Of a DNA stretch of 64,000 nucleotides, positions 16,890 to 25,830 are shown piece by piece. Position numbers and translations under genes: made by a program. The notes beneath the pieces were generated by a model. That model saw only the letters and a list, made by a program, of their open reading frames with translations. It did not search any database and was not told the DNA's origin. The stretch comes from Flavobacteriaceae bacterium PS02336 (GTDB lineage Bacteria; Bacteroidota; Bacteroidia; Flavobacteriales; Flavobacteriaceae): assembly GCA_029960065.1 (NCBI GenBank), contig JASCOF010000007.1, positions 186,001-250,000 on the forward strand, read 5' to 3'. Each line of letters starts with the position of its first letter. The stretch's first letter is position 1.

Positions 16890-17949
16890 ATTTAAAATTG
16901 AGTCGAACCACTTTATTGTGACCTGCTGCAATTGCGGTATTTCTATTAATAAAACGAATTGTAAAAAGTTTTGTATCTGTAGATAACTGCATCCAGTTTT
17001 CACCGCCGTTTTGAGAATATTGTATCCCTTCAGAACCCACACAAATAATTTCTCTTCCGTTTCCACCTGGAACATATTGCACACATGATGCATAGCCAAA
17101 TCCCATATTCTGACCAATTAATTCCCAAGTTTTACCGCCATCTTTTGTAAAAGCTTTATTATCATTTTTTTTGTTTGGAAGATCATAATCCCCTCCTGCG
17201 ATAAACCCTTGTTTAGAATCGTAAAAATCTGCAGTAAAAATACCTGTCATTTGTTTGCCTTGAACAATAGGAGTTTCTACAACTTTCCAAGTTTTTGCTT
17301 TATCAGGAGAATAAAAAACACGTGCCATTTTTCCGCCAGAAACCAGCCAAGTATCATTTCCTTTAATCACAATATTTGTATTACTAGCAGCAAAGGCAGC
17401 TTCACCAGTAGAATTTGTAGGCAGCTTATCTGATAATAATTTTGTCCAAGTTTCTCCACCGTCACGGGTGACAATGACAGAAAAAGTATCTTCAGTAGGA
17501 TCACCAATTGCAATTCCCTCTTTATCATTCCAAAACTGCATACTATCATAAAACACCTTTGGATTAACCTCTTTATAAACTAATTTAACTTTATTATCTT
17601 TTTTTGAAACAGAATAAAGCAACGCTGGATTAGCAACGCTAAGAAGGAAAATATCTTTAGAAGTCTGCGCGATACTTCTAAACTCTAAATTTAAAGTATC
17701 ACGATAGATATGTTCTTCAAACTTTTCTTTTTTTGTCAAATCATAATATCCAAAACGAGAATTATCAGCACCATACCAGATTCTATTTTTGTCAATCAAA
17801 ATTGCTCTAATACTAATTCTATCTTTAAATAAAGTATCTACTGTCATTGATGTAAAACCGCTATTATAAGCAACTTTACTTTTAGAATGAAATGTTCCAA
17901 AAGACATCAATAAAATAAAAATACTGCAAAATAAAACTAGTTTTTTCAT
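16888..17949 (-). CDS. YCF48/HCF136-like secreted beta-propeller protein
   Basis: 353 aa with a signal peptide (1-22). The repeated Asp-box-like turns DGGETWT, DKAKTWK, DGGKTWE and NGGENWM are spaced through the protein, which makes a BNR/YCF48-type propeller. Related plant and cyanobacterial proteins help assemble photosystem II, but flavobacterial members are uncharacterised and often annotated only as oxidoreductases. It stands alone between terminators. Location: periplasm or outside. Confidence 0.8.
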   Translation of the reverse strand: MKKLVLFCSIFILLMSFGTFHSKSKVAYNSGFTSMTVDTLFKDRISIRAILIDKNRIWYGADNSRFGYYDLTKKEKFEEHIYRDTLNLEFRSIAQTSKDIFLLSVANPALLYSVSKKDNKVKLVYKEVNPKVFYDSMQFWNDKEGIAIGDPTEDTFSVIVTRDGGETWTKLLSDKLPTNSTGEAAFAASNTNIVIKGNDTWLVSGGKMARVFYSPDKAKTWKVVETPIVQGKQMTGIFTADFYDSKQGFIAGGDYDLPNKKNDNKAFTKDGGKTWELIGQNMGFGYASCVQYVPGGNGREIICVGSEGIQYSQNGGENWMQLSTDTKLFTIRFINRNTAIAAGHNKVVRLNFK

Positions 17950-18186
17950 AGAAATTAAAATTTGGTTAACGCTAAAATACGATTATTTATAACATCTCAA
18001 ATAGGTTTGGTTTATTTTCAATAAATAATAAGTTCGTCCGATGATTTGGTTTATTATTATAAAAAAGCAAACACACAAACATAAATAATTGATACACTAC
18101 TAATTACAAATACAAAACTTAGTAAATAAATTTATGGCACAGTAATTGGATATCTTCAAGTACAAACAATTTAATATGATTTAGTC

Positions 18187-19512
18187 ATGAAAACGAAATT
18201 ACTTTTAATAGCGATCACAGCGGTAGTTTTTGGTTCTTGTGCAGCACAGAGTCAAACTACAGTTTACGCAAAAAATTCAGATATAAGCGATAATTTAGAT
18301 TTAAGAGCCGTTGCTTCCATGTTTGGAGAATCTGCAAATCTTCAAGATTTTGAGAGAAGGTTAAATGATCCAAAATATCAAATTTCAAACCTTGACCTTA
18401 ATGGCGATGACGAAGTAGACTATCTTCGTGTAATCGAAAGTGTAGAAGACAGAACTCACGTTGTAATTATTCAAGCTGTTTTGGATCGTGACGTTTATCA
18501 AGACGTTGCCACCATTGATGTTGAAAGAGATAATTACAACAAAGTAAGTGTTCAGATTGTAGGTAACTCTTATTTATATGGAACCAACTATATTTATGAG
18601 CCTGTTTACAGCGTTGTTCCTGTAATCTATACATCATTTTGGGTAACTAATTACAGACCTTATTATTCAACATGGTATTGGGGTTATTATCCAACATATT
18701 ACAGCGCTTGGAGACCTTATCCTGTTTACAGATACAGAAACAATGTAAACGTTTGTATTAATGTTCACAACAGCTACAACTATGTAAATGTGAGAAGAAG
18801 CTACAGAGCTCCTGCAATATATGAAACAAGACGTACTTACGGTTATGAAAGAATGAGACCTAATTACAGTTTTGCACAAAGACACTCTAATGCAAGTAAT
18901 AGATATGATTTGGATCAAAGACGTGTAAGCAGCAGAGAAACAAACAGAAACAGTTATAATACTAATAGAGGAAACACAGCAAGACCTTCATCTTCTGAAA
19001 ACAGAACTCCAAATAGAAATTATGCTGAAAACAGAAACACGACTAACAGAACTTCTGTAGAAAGAAATACAGATAGAACCAATAACTCTACTAACAGAAC
19101 TGCTAATAGAAATACAGAAGGAACTGTAAACAGAGATTACTCAAACAGAGGAAACAATTCTGCAAGAGTAGAAAGTACTCCAAGAACAGAATCAAGAAAC
19201 AATTCAGGAGTTACTTCAAGAGGAAATTCAGAAAACAGAGGAAGTTCTAATCGTGAAATGTCTACTCAGAGATCTGAGAATTCAAGAAACTATTCTCAAA
19301 ACAGAGCTAGCACATCACAATCTGCTCCTGCTCAAAGAGCCGAAGCACCAAGAAGCAATTCTGAAAACAGATCAACTAATACTGCACGTCCACAGCAAAC
19401 ACAGCAACGTTCAGAATCTCCAAGAGTAAGTCAGGAATCTCGCGGCGGAGGGCAACAATCTCAGAGAGAAAGCGGTTCAAACTCTAGAGGCGGAAGCGGA
19501 AGAAGAGGTTAA
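18187..19512 (+). CDS. secreted protein with Asn/Arg/Ser-rich low-complexity tail
   Basis: 441 aa. The leader ends in VFGSC (lipobox, Cys18). Residues about 30-130 form a conserved-looking domain with the acidic turn DLNGDDEVDYLRVIE, an EF-hand-like loop. Residues 130-200 are Tyr/Trp-rich (RPYYSTWYWGYYPTYYSAW). From about 225 to the end the protein is a disordered tract rich in Asn, Arg, Ser and Thr, with recurring ENR, NTNR and TNR words. Cell-surface or matrix role is possible; I do not recognise a family. The strong base bias is a likely source of alignment artefacts. Confidence 0.75.
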   Translation: MKTKLLLIAITAVVFGSCAAQSQTTVYAKNSDISDNLDLRAVASMFGESANLQDFERRLNDPKYQISNLDLNGDDEVDYLRVIESVEDRTHVVIIQAVLDRDVYQDVATIDVERDNYNKVSVQIVGNSYLYGTNYIYEPVYSVVPVIYTSFWVTNYRPYYSTWYWGYYPTYYSAWRPYPVYRYRNNVNVCINVHNSYNYVNVRRSYRAPAIYETRRTYGYERMRPNYSFAQRHSNASNRYDLDQRRVSSRETNRNSYNTNRGNTARPSSSENRTPNRNYAENRNTTNRTSVERNTDRTNNSTNRTANRNTEGTVNRDYSNRGNNSARVESTPRTESRNNSGVTSRGNSENRGSSNREMSTQRSENSRNYSQNRASTSQSAPAQRAEAPRSNSENRSTNTARPQQTQQRSESPRVSQESRGGGQQSQRESGSNSRGGSGRRG

Positions 19513-19538
19513 GAATCTTTTAAATTATAATTAAAACT

Positions 19539-19570
19539 AAAAGCACAATTTTACGATTGTGCTTTTTTTA
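19539..19570 (+). terminator. terminator
   Basis: An 11-bp stem AAAAGCACAAT/ATTGTGCTTTT followed by a T-run. Confidence 0.88.
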
Positions 19571-19642
19571 TCTTTTTAATTATAATAGCTGCTAATTTGT
19601 TTTAAAACAGTAAATTTGCAACCGTCTTTTATAAAAATATAC

Positions 19643-21622
19643 ATGAGCGCATCGCATAAAAACTTACATAGTAAGTTGTCTATTGGGGGTTTATTGATTA
19701 CTTTAGGGATTATTTATGGAGATATTGGAACATCTCCATTGTACGTAATGAAGGCTATTTTGGGCGATCACACGATTAATGCCGATATTGTTTTAGGAGG
19801 TATTTCTTGTGTGTTTTGGACACTGACATTGCAAACTACAATAAAATATGTACTTATAACTTTAAGTGCAGACAACCATGGCGAAGGTGGAATTTTTGCA
19901 TTATATGCATTGGTCAAGAAAACAAAAATTCAATGGCTCATTGTGCCAGCCATAATTGGAGGAAGTGCGCTTCTAGCAGATGGAATTATTACACCGCCCA
20001 TTTCGATATCTTCTGCCGTAGAAGGAATTAGGGCATTCTATCCAACCATGCAGACACAAACCATTGTGTATATTGTAATTTCGATCTTATTTGTTTTATT
20101 CACCATTCAGCAATTCGGGACAAAACTAGTTGGTAAATTCTTTGCTCCAATGATGTTGATCTGGTTTGCCATGCTGGGAACTTTAGGTACAATTCAAGTT
20201 CTAAATTATCCTGAAGTAATTAAAGCAATTAATCCATATTACGCTTATCATTTATTATCAATCCATCCTGATGGTTTCTTTGTTCTTGGGTTTGTATTCT
20301 TATGTACAACTGGAGCTGAAGCTTTGTATTCTGACATGGGACACTGCGGAAGAAAAAACATTAGAATCAGCTGGATTTTTGTAAAAACGACATTAGTTTT
20401 AAACTACTTCGGACAAGCCGCTTATTTAATACATCACGAAGGAAGCACTTTACAGCAATTAGGAGGTGAAAATGGAAATCCGTTTTACTTGATTATGCCG
20501 CATTGGTTTTTACCATTCGGAATTGTAGTTGCAACTTTAGCTGCAGTAATTGCATCTCAAGCCTTGATCAGTGGTTCATTTACTTTGATCAACGAAGCAA
20601 TGCGTCTGAATTTCTGGCCAAAAGTAAAAATCAAATATCCAACAGAAGTAAAAGGTCAATTATATATTCCATCAATTAACTGGTTATTGTTTTTTGGTTG
20701 TGTTGGAATTGTATTACACTTCGAAAAATCAGGAAATATGGAACATGCATATGGTCTTGCAATTATTCTCTGCATGATCATGACAACTATTTTACTGAAT
20801 TATTACTTAATCATGAAACGTGTAAAACTGTACTTCATGGTTCCGTTAATTACAATTTATTTATTAATTGAATTTAGTTTCCTTATTGCCAATATTACCA
20901 AATTTGCCGAAGGTGGTTATGTAACATTAATCATTGCCAGTATGCTTATTTCTGTAATGACAATTTGGTATTTAGCTAAGAAAATCAACAAAAATTACAC
21001 TAAAGTTGTTAAGGTTGATGATTATAAACAAGTTTTAGTAGAATTGAGCCAGGATTTATCGATTCCGAAATATGCTACACACTTAGTTTATATGACTAAC
21101 GCTAATCGTGTGGATGAATTGGAGGAAAAAATCATCTATTCTATTCTGCAGAAACGTCCAAAAAGAGCAGATATTTATTGGTTTGTTCACGTTAATATTT
21201 TGACAGAACCTTATAAAACACAATATAAAGTAACCGAAATTGCTAAAGACGACATTTACAGAATTGACTTTAATTTAGGTTTTAGAGAGCCAACCAAAAT
21301 CAATTTAATGTTTAGAGAAGTTATCAAAGACATGGTAAAACGTGGCGAGGTGGATATTACAAGCCGTTACGAATCTTTAAACAAAAACAATATCATTGGA
21401 GACTTTAAATTTGTATTGTCTGAGAAATTCTTATCGAACGACAATGATTTAAGATGGCATGAAAACATTATCATGAATTCTTATTTCTTTATCAAAAAAC
21501 TGAGTTTGTCTGAAGAAAGAGCTTTTGGTCTAGACAGCAGTTCTGTTAAAGTAGAGAAATTCCCAATGGTGCTTCATGCTCCAGAAAATATTGGATTAAC
21601 GCGTATTGTTCCTAAAGAATAA
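19643..21622 (+). CDS. kup: Kup-type potassium uptake transporter
   Basis: Low-affinity K+/H+ symporter of the inner membrane. From the ATG at 19643 it is 659 aa. The signature GIIYGDIGTSPLYV lies near residue 23. About 12 TM helices fill the first 430 residues. A hydrophilic C-terminal domain of about 220 residues follows, as usual. An upstream TTG at 19616 would add nine residues and is rejected. It overlaps a -7 box TAAATTTG at 19611-19618, which is therefore more likely promoter than coding. Terminator after the gene. Confidence 0.95.
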   Translation: MSASHKNLHSKLSIGGLLITLGIIYGDIGTSPLYVMKAILGDHTINADIVLGGISCVFWTLTLQTTIKYVLITLSADNHGEGGIFALYALVKKTKIQWLIVPAIIGGSALLADGIITPPISISSAVEGIRAFYPTMQTQTIVYIVISILFVLFTIQQFGTKLVGKFFAPMMLIWFAMLGTLGTIQVLNYPEVIKAINPYYAYHLLSIHPDGFFVLGFVFLCTTGAEALYSDMGHCGRKNIRISWIFVKTTLVLNYFGQAAYLIHHEGSTLQQLGGENGNPFYLIMPHWFLPFGIVVATLAAVIASQALISGSFTLINEAMRLNFWPKVKIKYPTEVKGQLYIPSINWLLFFGCVGIVLHFEKSGNMEHAYGLAIILCMIMTTILLNYYLIMKRVKLYFMVPLITIYLLIEFSFLIANITKFAEGGYVTLIIASMLISVMTIWYLAKKINKNYTKVVKVDDYKQVLVELSQDLSIPKYATHLVYMTNANRVDELEEKIIYSILQKRPKRADIYWFVHVNILTEPYKTQYKVTEIAKDDIYRIDFNLGFREPTKINLMFREVIKDMVKRGEVDITSRYESLNKNNIIGDFKFVLSEKFLSNDNDLRWHENIIMNSYFFIKKLSLSEERAFGLDSSSVKVEKFPMVLHAPENIGLTRIVPKE

Positions 21623-21641
21623 AAAGCATCCAAAATATTTC

Positions 21642-21674
21642 AAAAAAAACACTCTAAATAAGAGTGTTTTTTTT
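21642..21674 (+). terminator. terminator after kup
   Basis: Stem AACACTCT/AGAGTGTT flanked by an A-run and a T-run. Confidence 0.85.
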
Positions 21675-21761
21675 CTTTTAATGAGAATCAGAAATAAGAT
21701 TCAGTATTAAAAATTTAACTTTCAATCAATTAATAGTACCTTTGCACTTCAAATAAATAAA

Positions 21762-22976
21762 ATGAGATTACACAGAAATTTAGTTTATACTACCATTGAC
21801 TCTTTGAATGCTATTTTCAATGAAGGAGAATATGCCGATAAAGTGGTAGCAAGAGCATTAAAAAAAGACAAACGTTGGGGAAGTTCTGACAGGAAATTTG
21901 TTGCTGAAACGATATACGAAATTGTTCGATGGAAACGATTATACGCTGAAATTGCAGAAGTTAAGGAGCCTTATGACAGAGATAATTTATGGAGAATGTT
22001 TGCCGTTTGGGCGGTTCTTCGCGGTTATCCAATTCCTGATTGGAGACAATTGGAAGGTACTCCAGAAAGAAAAATAAAAGGCCGTTTTGACGAATTATCT
22101 AAAAACAGAGCTTTGAAAGAATCTATTCCAGATTGGATGGATGAATTAGGCGTGAAAGAATTAGGCGAAAAAGTTTGGGCTAAAGAAATTGCTGCGCAAA
22201 ATCAGCCTGCAAAAGTTATCCTTAGAACCAATACTTTAAAAGGAACTAAAGAAAGTCTTAGAAACACTTTAATGGATTTAAATATTGAAACAGAATATTT
22301 AAAAGACCAGCCAGAAGCCCTTGTTCTTAAAGAAAGAGCCAATGTATTTTTAACAGACGCTTTTAAACAAGGTCTTTTTGAAGTTCAAGATGCCAACTCA
22401 CAATTAGTTGCAGGATTTCTAGACGTAAAACCGGGAATGCGCGTTGTTGACACTTGCGCTGGTGCTGGTGGAAAAACATTGCACATGGCTTCTTTAATGG
22501 AAAACAAAGGACAGCTGATTGCAATGGATTTGTACGAAAGTAAATTGAAACAGCTAAAATTGAGAGCTAAAAGAAATGGTGCTTTCAATATTGAATATCG
22601 TATTATTGACAGCACAAAAGTGATCAAAAAATTACACGAAAAAGCAGACCGTGTTTTAATTGATGCACCTTGCAGCGGATTAGGAGTTTTAAAAAGAAAT
22701 CCAGATTCGAAATGGAAATTACAACCTGAATTTATCGATAACATCCGTAAAGTTCAGAGTGAAGTTTTAGAAAGCTATTCTAAAATTGTAAAACCAGGCG
22801 GAAAATTGGTTTACGCTACTTGTTCTGTTTTACCATCAGAAAATCAAGAGCAGGTTGAGAAATTCTTAAAAACAGAAATCGGTAAGCAATTTACTTTTGT
22901 TGAAGACCGTAAAATGCTTGCGTCAGAATCTGGTTTTGATGGATTTTATATGGCTTTACTGGAACGTAAAATATAA
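21762..22976 (+). CDS. RsmB/NOP-family RNA m5C methyltransferase
   Basis: 404 aa class I SAM-dependent methyltransferase that makes 5-methylcytosine in rRNA (RsmB-like) or tRNA. An N-terminal NusB/RsmB-like helical region (about 1-150) precedes the catalytic domain. The SAM motif VVDTCAGAGGKTLH lies near residue 229. Two conserved Cys motifs appear: DAPCSGLGVLKRNPDSKWK and YATCSVLPSENQEQV (catalytic Cys plus the release Cys). A -7 box TACCTTTG lies at 21737-21744. Position specificity (C967 or other) is not decided by the sequence. Confidence 0.9.
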   Translation: MRLHRNLVYTTIDSLNAIFNEGEYADKVVARALKKDKRWGSSDRKFVAETIYEIVRWKRLYAEIAEVKEPYDRDNLWRMFAVWAVLRGYPIPDWRQLEGTPERKIKGRFDELSKNRALKESIPDWMDELGVKELGEKVWAKEIAAQNQPAKVILRTNTLKGTKESLRNTLMDLNIETEYLKDQPEALVLKERANVFLTDAFKQGLFEVQDANSQLVAGFLDVKPGMRVVDTCAGAGGKTLHMASLMENKGQLIAMDLYESKLKQLKLRAKRNGAFNIEYRIIDSTKVIKKLHEKADRVLIDAPCSGLGVLKRNPDSKWKLQPEFIDNIRKVQSEVLESYSKIVKPGGKLVYATCSVLPSENQEQVEKFLKTEIGKQFTFVEDRKMLASESGFDGFYMALLERKI

Positions 22977-23299
22977 ATTCCAATTTTGAAATTCCAAATT
23001 CCAATTTGTTTTGAAATTAATCAATATTAAAAAATCCAAATTCCAATTTTAAAACTTGGACTTTGGATTTTTCTATTTTTTTTCAATTCCATATAGTTTT
23101 GTCATTTCGACGTAAGGAGAAATCTCCGCAAGTAGCTCCGCTCCAAAAGGCAAATCTTTGTGGAGTTTCTAGTGAAGATTTCTCCTTACGTCGAAATGAC
23201 AAGATCATGGAAGAACTTTCGTTTAACTTTGTCAAAGTTTAAAACTTTCACAAAGTTCTAAACTAAGAGTTTGGGAATTTGGAATTTTGATATTGCAAT
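22977..23299. repeat. intergenic region filled by repeat element A with nested palindrome R2
   Basis: 323 bases between convergent genes. The outer parts (22980-23075 and about 23225-23300) are rich in AATTCCAAATTCCAA / TTTGGAATTT words. The right part resembles 28414-28487 base for base over about 75 positions with few differences. The palindrome R2 interrupts the middle. The right edge reaches the menE stop codon. Confidence 0.75.
23099..23202. repeat. palindromic intergenic element R2
   Basis: Perfect 27-bp inverted repeats (23099-23125 with 23176-23202) start TTGTCATTTCGACGTAAGGA. The arms match R1 (13063-13193) apart from one inserted base. The internal spacer is 50 bases. Confidence 0.88.
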
Positions 23300-24343
23300 T
23301 TAATCCTGCAAGGTTGGTTTACGAAGCAATTTTCCGTTTTCATTTTCTTTGAATTTGGAAACAAAAACTATTTCTTTTGGCTTTTCATATTTCCCTAAAA
23401 CATCAAAGAAATCAGGAGCAAACTCTTGTTTTTCTCCTTCAATAACCAGAACTAATTTTTCTCCCAAAGTAGTATCTGGAAGCCCGGTTACGAAAAATCT
23501 GTTATTAATTTTTCCAATCAATTTAGCTTCAATTTGCTCTGGAATCAGCTTTACTCCTCCACTATTGATTACATTATCAATTCTGCCTAAAAAGATAAAC
23601 TGCTGTTCGTTTAATAATTCTACCAAATCATTAGTGACAATTGGTTCTTCTGCAATTGTAGAAACATGAATTACCAAACATCCGCGATCATCTTGAGAAA
23701 TTTTTACATTCGGCAAAATAGAAAAAACAGCATCACCCAATCGTTTTGCAGCGATATGCGTTATCGTTTCTGTCATTCCGTATGTTTCGTAGATTTCCGT
23801 TTTTAGAGGCAATAGCTTTTCTTCCAGCGAAGAATCTAGTTTTGCTCCGCCAATAATCAGCTTACGGACTTTTGAAAGCTTTTCAATTGAATTCTGAACC
23901 TGAAGCGGCACCATGGCAACAAAATCGTAAGTAGTCGAATTTAAAGCCAGCGGATGCAGACTTGGCGAAACAACATCTAAATCTAAACCTAAAATTAAAC
24001 TTCGTACCAGCATCATTTTTCCTGCAATAAACTGTGTCGGAAGACACAATAATGCTTTATCACCTGGTTTTAAATCAAAAAAATCTCCCGTAGCTAAAGC
24101 AGATTGTATCATTGCCTGTTTTTTCAAACGAACTAATTTCGGAAGACCAGTTGTCCCTGAAGTGGTCATTTCGATATAATCTTTTTGATCAAACCAGTCT
24201 AAAAAGAATTCTCCTATTGACTGTTCGTAAGCATCTCCTTCTTTTACATAACTATAAGCTGCGCGGCACAAATCTTTTGCATTTAAATGATAGCCGTTCA
24301 GTTTAAAATAATTATGAACTTTGTGTTGAGTCAAATTTTGCAT
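23300..24343 (-). CDS. menE: o-succinylbenzoate-CoA ligase-like AMP-binding protein
   Basis: 347 aa ANL-superfamily adenylate-forming enzyme. The P-loop-like signature TTSGTTGLPK lies near residue 60, ETYGMTET near 190, and the hinge/Asp motif GRIDNVINSGG near 255. The C-terminal catalytic Lys region is NGKLLRKPTL. It is much shorter than typical 450-550 aa ligases, mainly missing N-terminal sequence. This is the usual flavobacterial MenE size as I recall it. Six bases downstream of the CPBP gene on the same strand, so cotranscribed. The MenE role (menaquinone) is inferred from length and family; other acid substrates are possible. Confidence 0.75.
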   Translation of the reverse strand: MQNLTQHKVHNYFKLNGYHLNAKDLCRAAYSYVKEGDAYEQSIGEFFLDWFDQKDYIEMTTSGTTGLPKLVRLKKQAMIQSALATGDFFDLKPGDKALLCLPTQFIAGKMMLVRSLILGLDLDVVSPSLHPLALNSTTYDFVAMVPLQVQNSIEKLSKVRKLIIGGAKLDSSLEEKLLPLKTEIYETYGMTETITHIAAKRLGDAVFSILPNVKISQDDRGCLVIHVSTIAEEPIVTNDLVELLNEQQFIFLGRIDNVINSGGVKLIPEQIEAKLIGKINNRFFVTGLPDTTLGEKLVLVIEGEKQEFAPDFFDVLGKYEKPKEIVFVSKFKENENGKLLRKPTLQD

Positions 24344-24349
24344 ATTGTA

Positions 24350-25279
24350 TTATTTTACTTCGACAATCTTAATTTCTCCTGTTAATCTTTCTTTCCAATT
24401 GGTCCAGCCATATTTTTTACTAAAGATAAAAAGTAAAATAGGATAAATAACCACAACAGGCAAAATAACATCTATTCCTGCAGAAGGTTCTGAAAGATCT
24501 TTAAATATTGAATTTGTTTGAAAAACGGACCAATCTGATGTCACTAATAACGCTCCCACAAGATTATTGGCAGCATGAAAGCCTAAAGCCAGCTCCATTC
24601 CTTCATCCATTAAAGTAATAATTCCTAAGAACAAACCTGTTCCTATATAATAAATCATAATAATGTTTCCCATTTTAACTACTTCTGGATTAGCCCAATG
24701 CATGGATCCAAAAATAACAGATGTCATTAAAAGCGGAAACCATCTATTACGAGCCAAATTGGCAAATCCCTGCATTAAGTAGCCTCTAAACACATATTCT
24801 TCAGTACTGGTTTGAATTGGAATTAAGATAGTCCCTAAAACCACCAAAATTAAAAAAGGAATTAATTTAAAATTCAGGACAAAATTTTCTGGAGATCTTA
24901 GATATACCAGCGAAAAGCTTAGAAGAGAAAAGAAAGCCCATAAAAAGAAAGAAAAACGAACTCGCTTCCAATCTACTTTTGATCTTGAAGTTGTAACTGA
25001 TAATAAAGTTTGATGGTGAATAAATTTAACCACAAAATAAATACCTGCAAAAGCAAAAATAAATGAAATCATCACTAGTAAAAGTGTGGTATTAGATTCA
25101 AACATTTTCATAACACCTTCATTAGTGGTCGGAAAAGCTTTATTTTCAGTTGCTGTCTTGTAAAACACAGCAGCAGTTATCGGAATTTGACCCACGAAAG
25201 AGGCTGCAATTATAAAGACAGACCCTAAAAGATATTTCCAAAACTTATTTTCAGGTTTAATTCCTTGCTCTAAAAACAT
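24350..25279 (-). CDS. CPBP family intramembrane glutamic protease
   Basis: 309 aa polytopic membrane protein with about eight hydrophobic segments. It has the CPBP/Abi motifs in order: STEEYVFRGYLMQG (EExxxR, catalytic Glu pair), FGSMHWANPE (FxxxH) and GFHAANNLVG (HxxxN/B). The family includes CAAX-type proteases and bacteriocin self-immunity proteins. The substrate here is unknown. First gene of a two-gene unit with menE. Confidence 0.88.
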   Translation of the reverse strand: MFLEQGIKPENKFWKYLLGSVFIIAASFVGQIPITAAVFYKTATENKAFPTTNEGVMKMFESNTTLLLVMISFIFAFAGIYFVVKFIHHQTLLSVTTSRSKVDWKRVRFSFFLWAFFSLLSFSLVYLRSPENFVLNFKLIPFLILVVLGTILIPIQTSTEEYVFRGYLMQGFANLARNRWFPLLMTSVIFGSMHWANPEVVKMGNIIMIYYIGTGLFLGIITLMDEGMELALGFHAANNLVGALLVTSDWSVFQTNSIFKDLSEPSAGIDVILPVVVIYPILLFIFSKKYGWTNWKERLTGEIKIVEVK

Positions 25280-25395
25280 AAATTTTAAATTTTAAAAAAT
25301 GAGAATCCAAATTCGATAAGTTAATCTTACTTTTGGTATTGCTAAAATACCTCTTTTTTATTTTACGAATATTTGAAACGCTTAAATATAACAAA

Positions 25396-25740
25396 ATGAT
25401 ACAAATTTACCACAATCCCAGATGCGGAAAATCAAGAAACTGTCTTGCTTTTATAGAAAAAACGAATCAAGAATTTGAAATCATTCCGTATTTAACAGAA
25501 ACACCTTCTTTTGAAGAATTAAAAGTATTACTGAAACAGCTTGATCTCGAACCTCTTCAATTACTAAGAACTAAAGAAAAAATTTGGATAGAAAACTTCA
25601 AGGGCAAAACTTTGAGCGGCGATCAAATTATAACTGCAATGGTCGAAAATCCAATCTTAATTGAGCGCCCTATTGTTGTAAAAGACGGAAAAGCCATTAT
25701 TGGCAGAGATCCAGATTTGGTTGCTTCTTTTTTAGATTGA
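25396..25740 (+). CDS. arsC: ArsC-family arsenate reductase-like protein
   Basis: 114 aa from the ATG at 25396; a longer frame from 25333 adds a 21-residue hydrophobic leader unlike the family. Thioredoxin-fold ArsC of the glutaredoxin-coupled type: IYHNPRCGKSRNCL with nucleophilic Cys10, then LLRTKE near residue 59 and RPIVVKDGKAIIGR near 93 supplying the anion-binding Arg residues. No arsR or arsB neighbours, so its role may be a general one (Spx/ArsC-like) rather than arsenic resistance. Confidence 0.88.
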   Translation: MIQIYHNPRCGKSRNCLAFIEKTNQEFEIIPYLTETPSFEELKVLLKQLDLEPLQLLRTKEKIWIENFKGKTLSGDQIITAMVENPILIERPIVVKDGKAIIGRDPDLVASFLD

Positions 25741-25830
25741 TTCTAAAATATGGTATTAACATTTTTTTGTGATTTCTCTCTTTAAACCAAAAACTACATT
25801 TGCCGTCTAAAGAGAAAAAGAAAACCAGAA

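Noticed and set aside
19616..19642. TTG upstream start for kup
   Set aside because: It overlaps a -7 box, and the ATG at 19643 starts right at the family N-terminus.
25396..25740. Arsenic resistance operon
   Set aside because: Only the ArsC-family gene is present; no arsR, arsB or acr3 is nearby.
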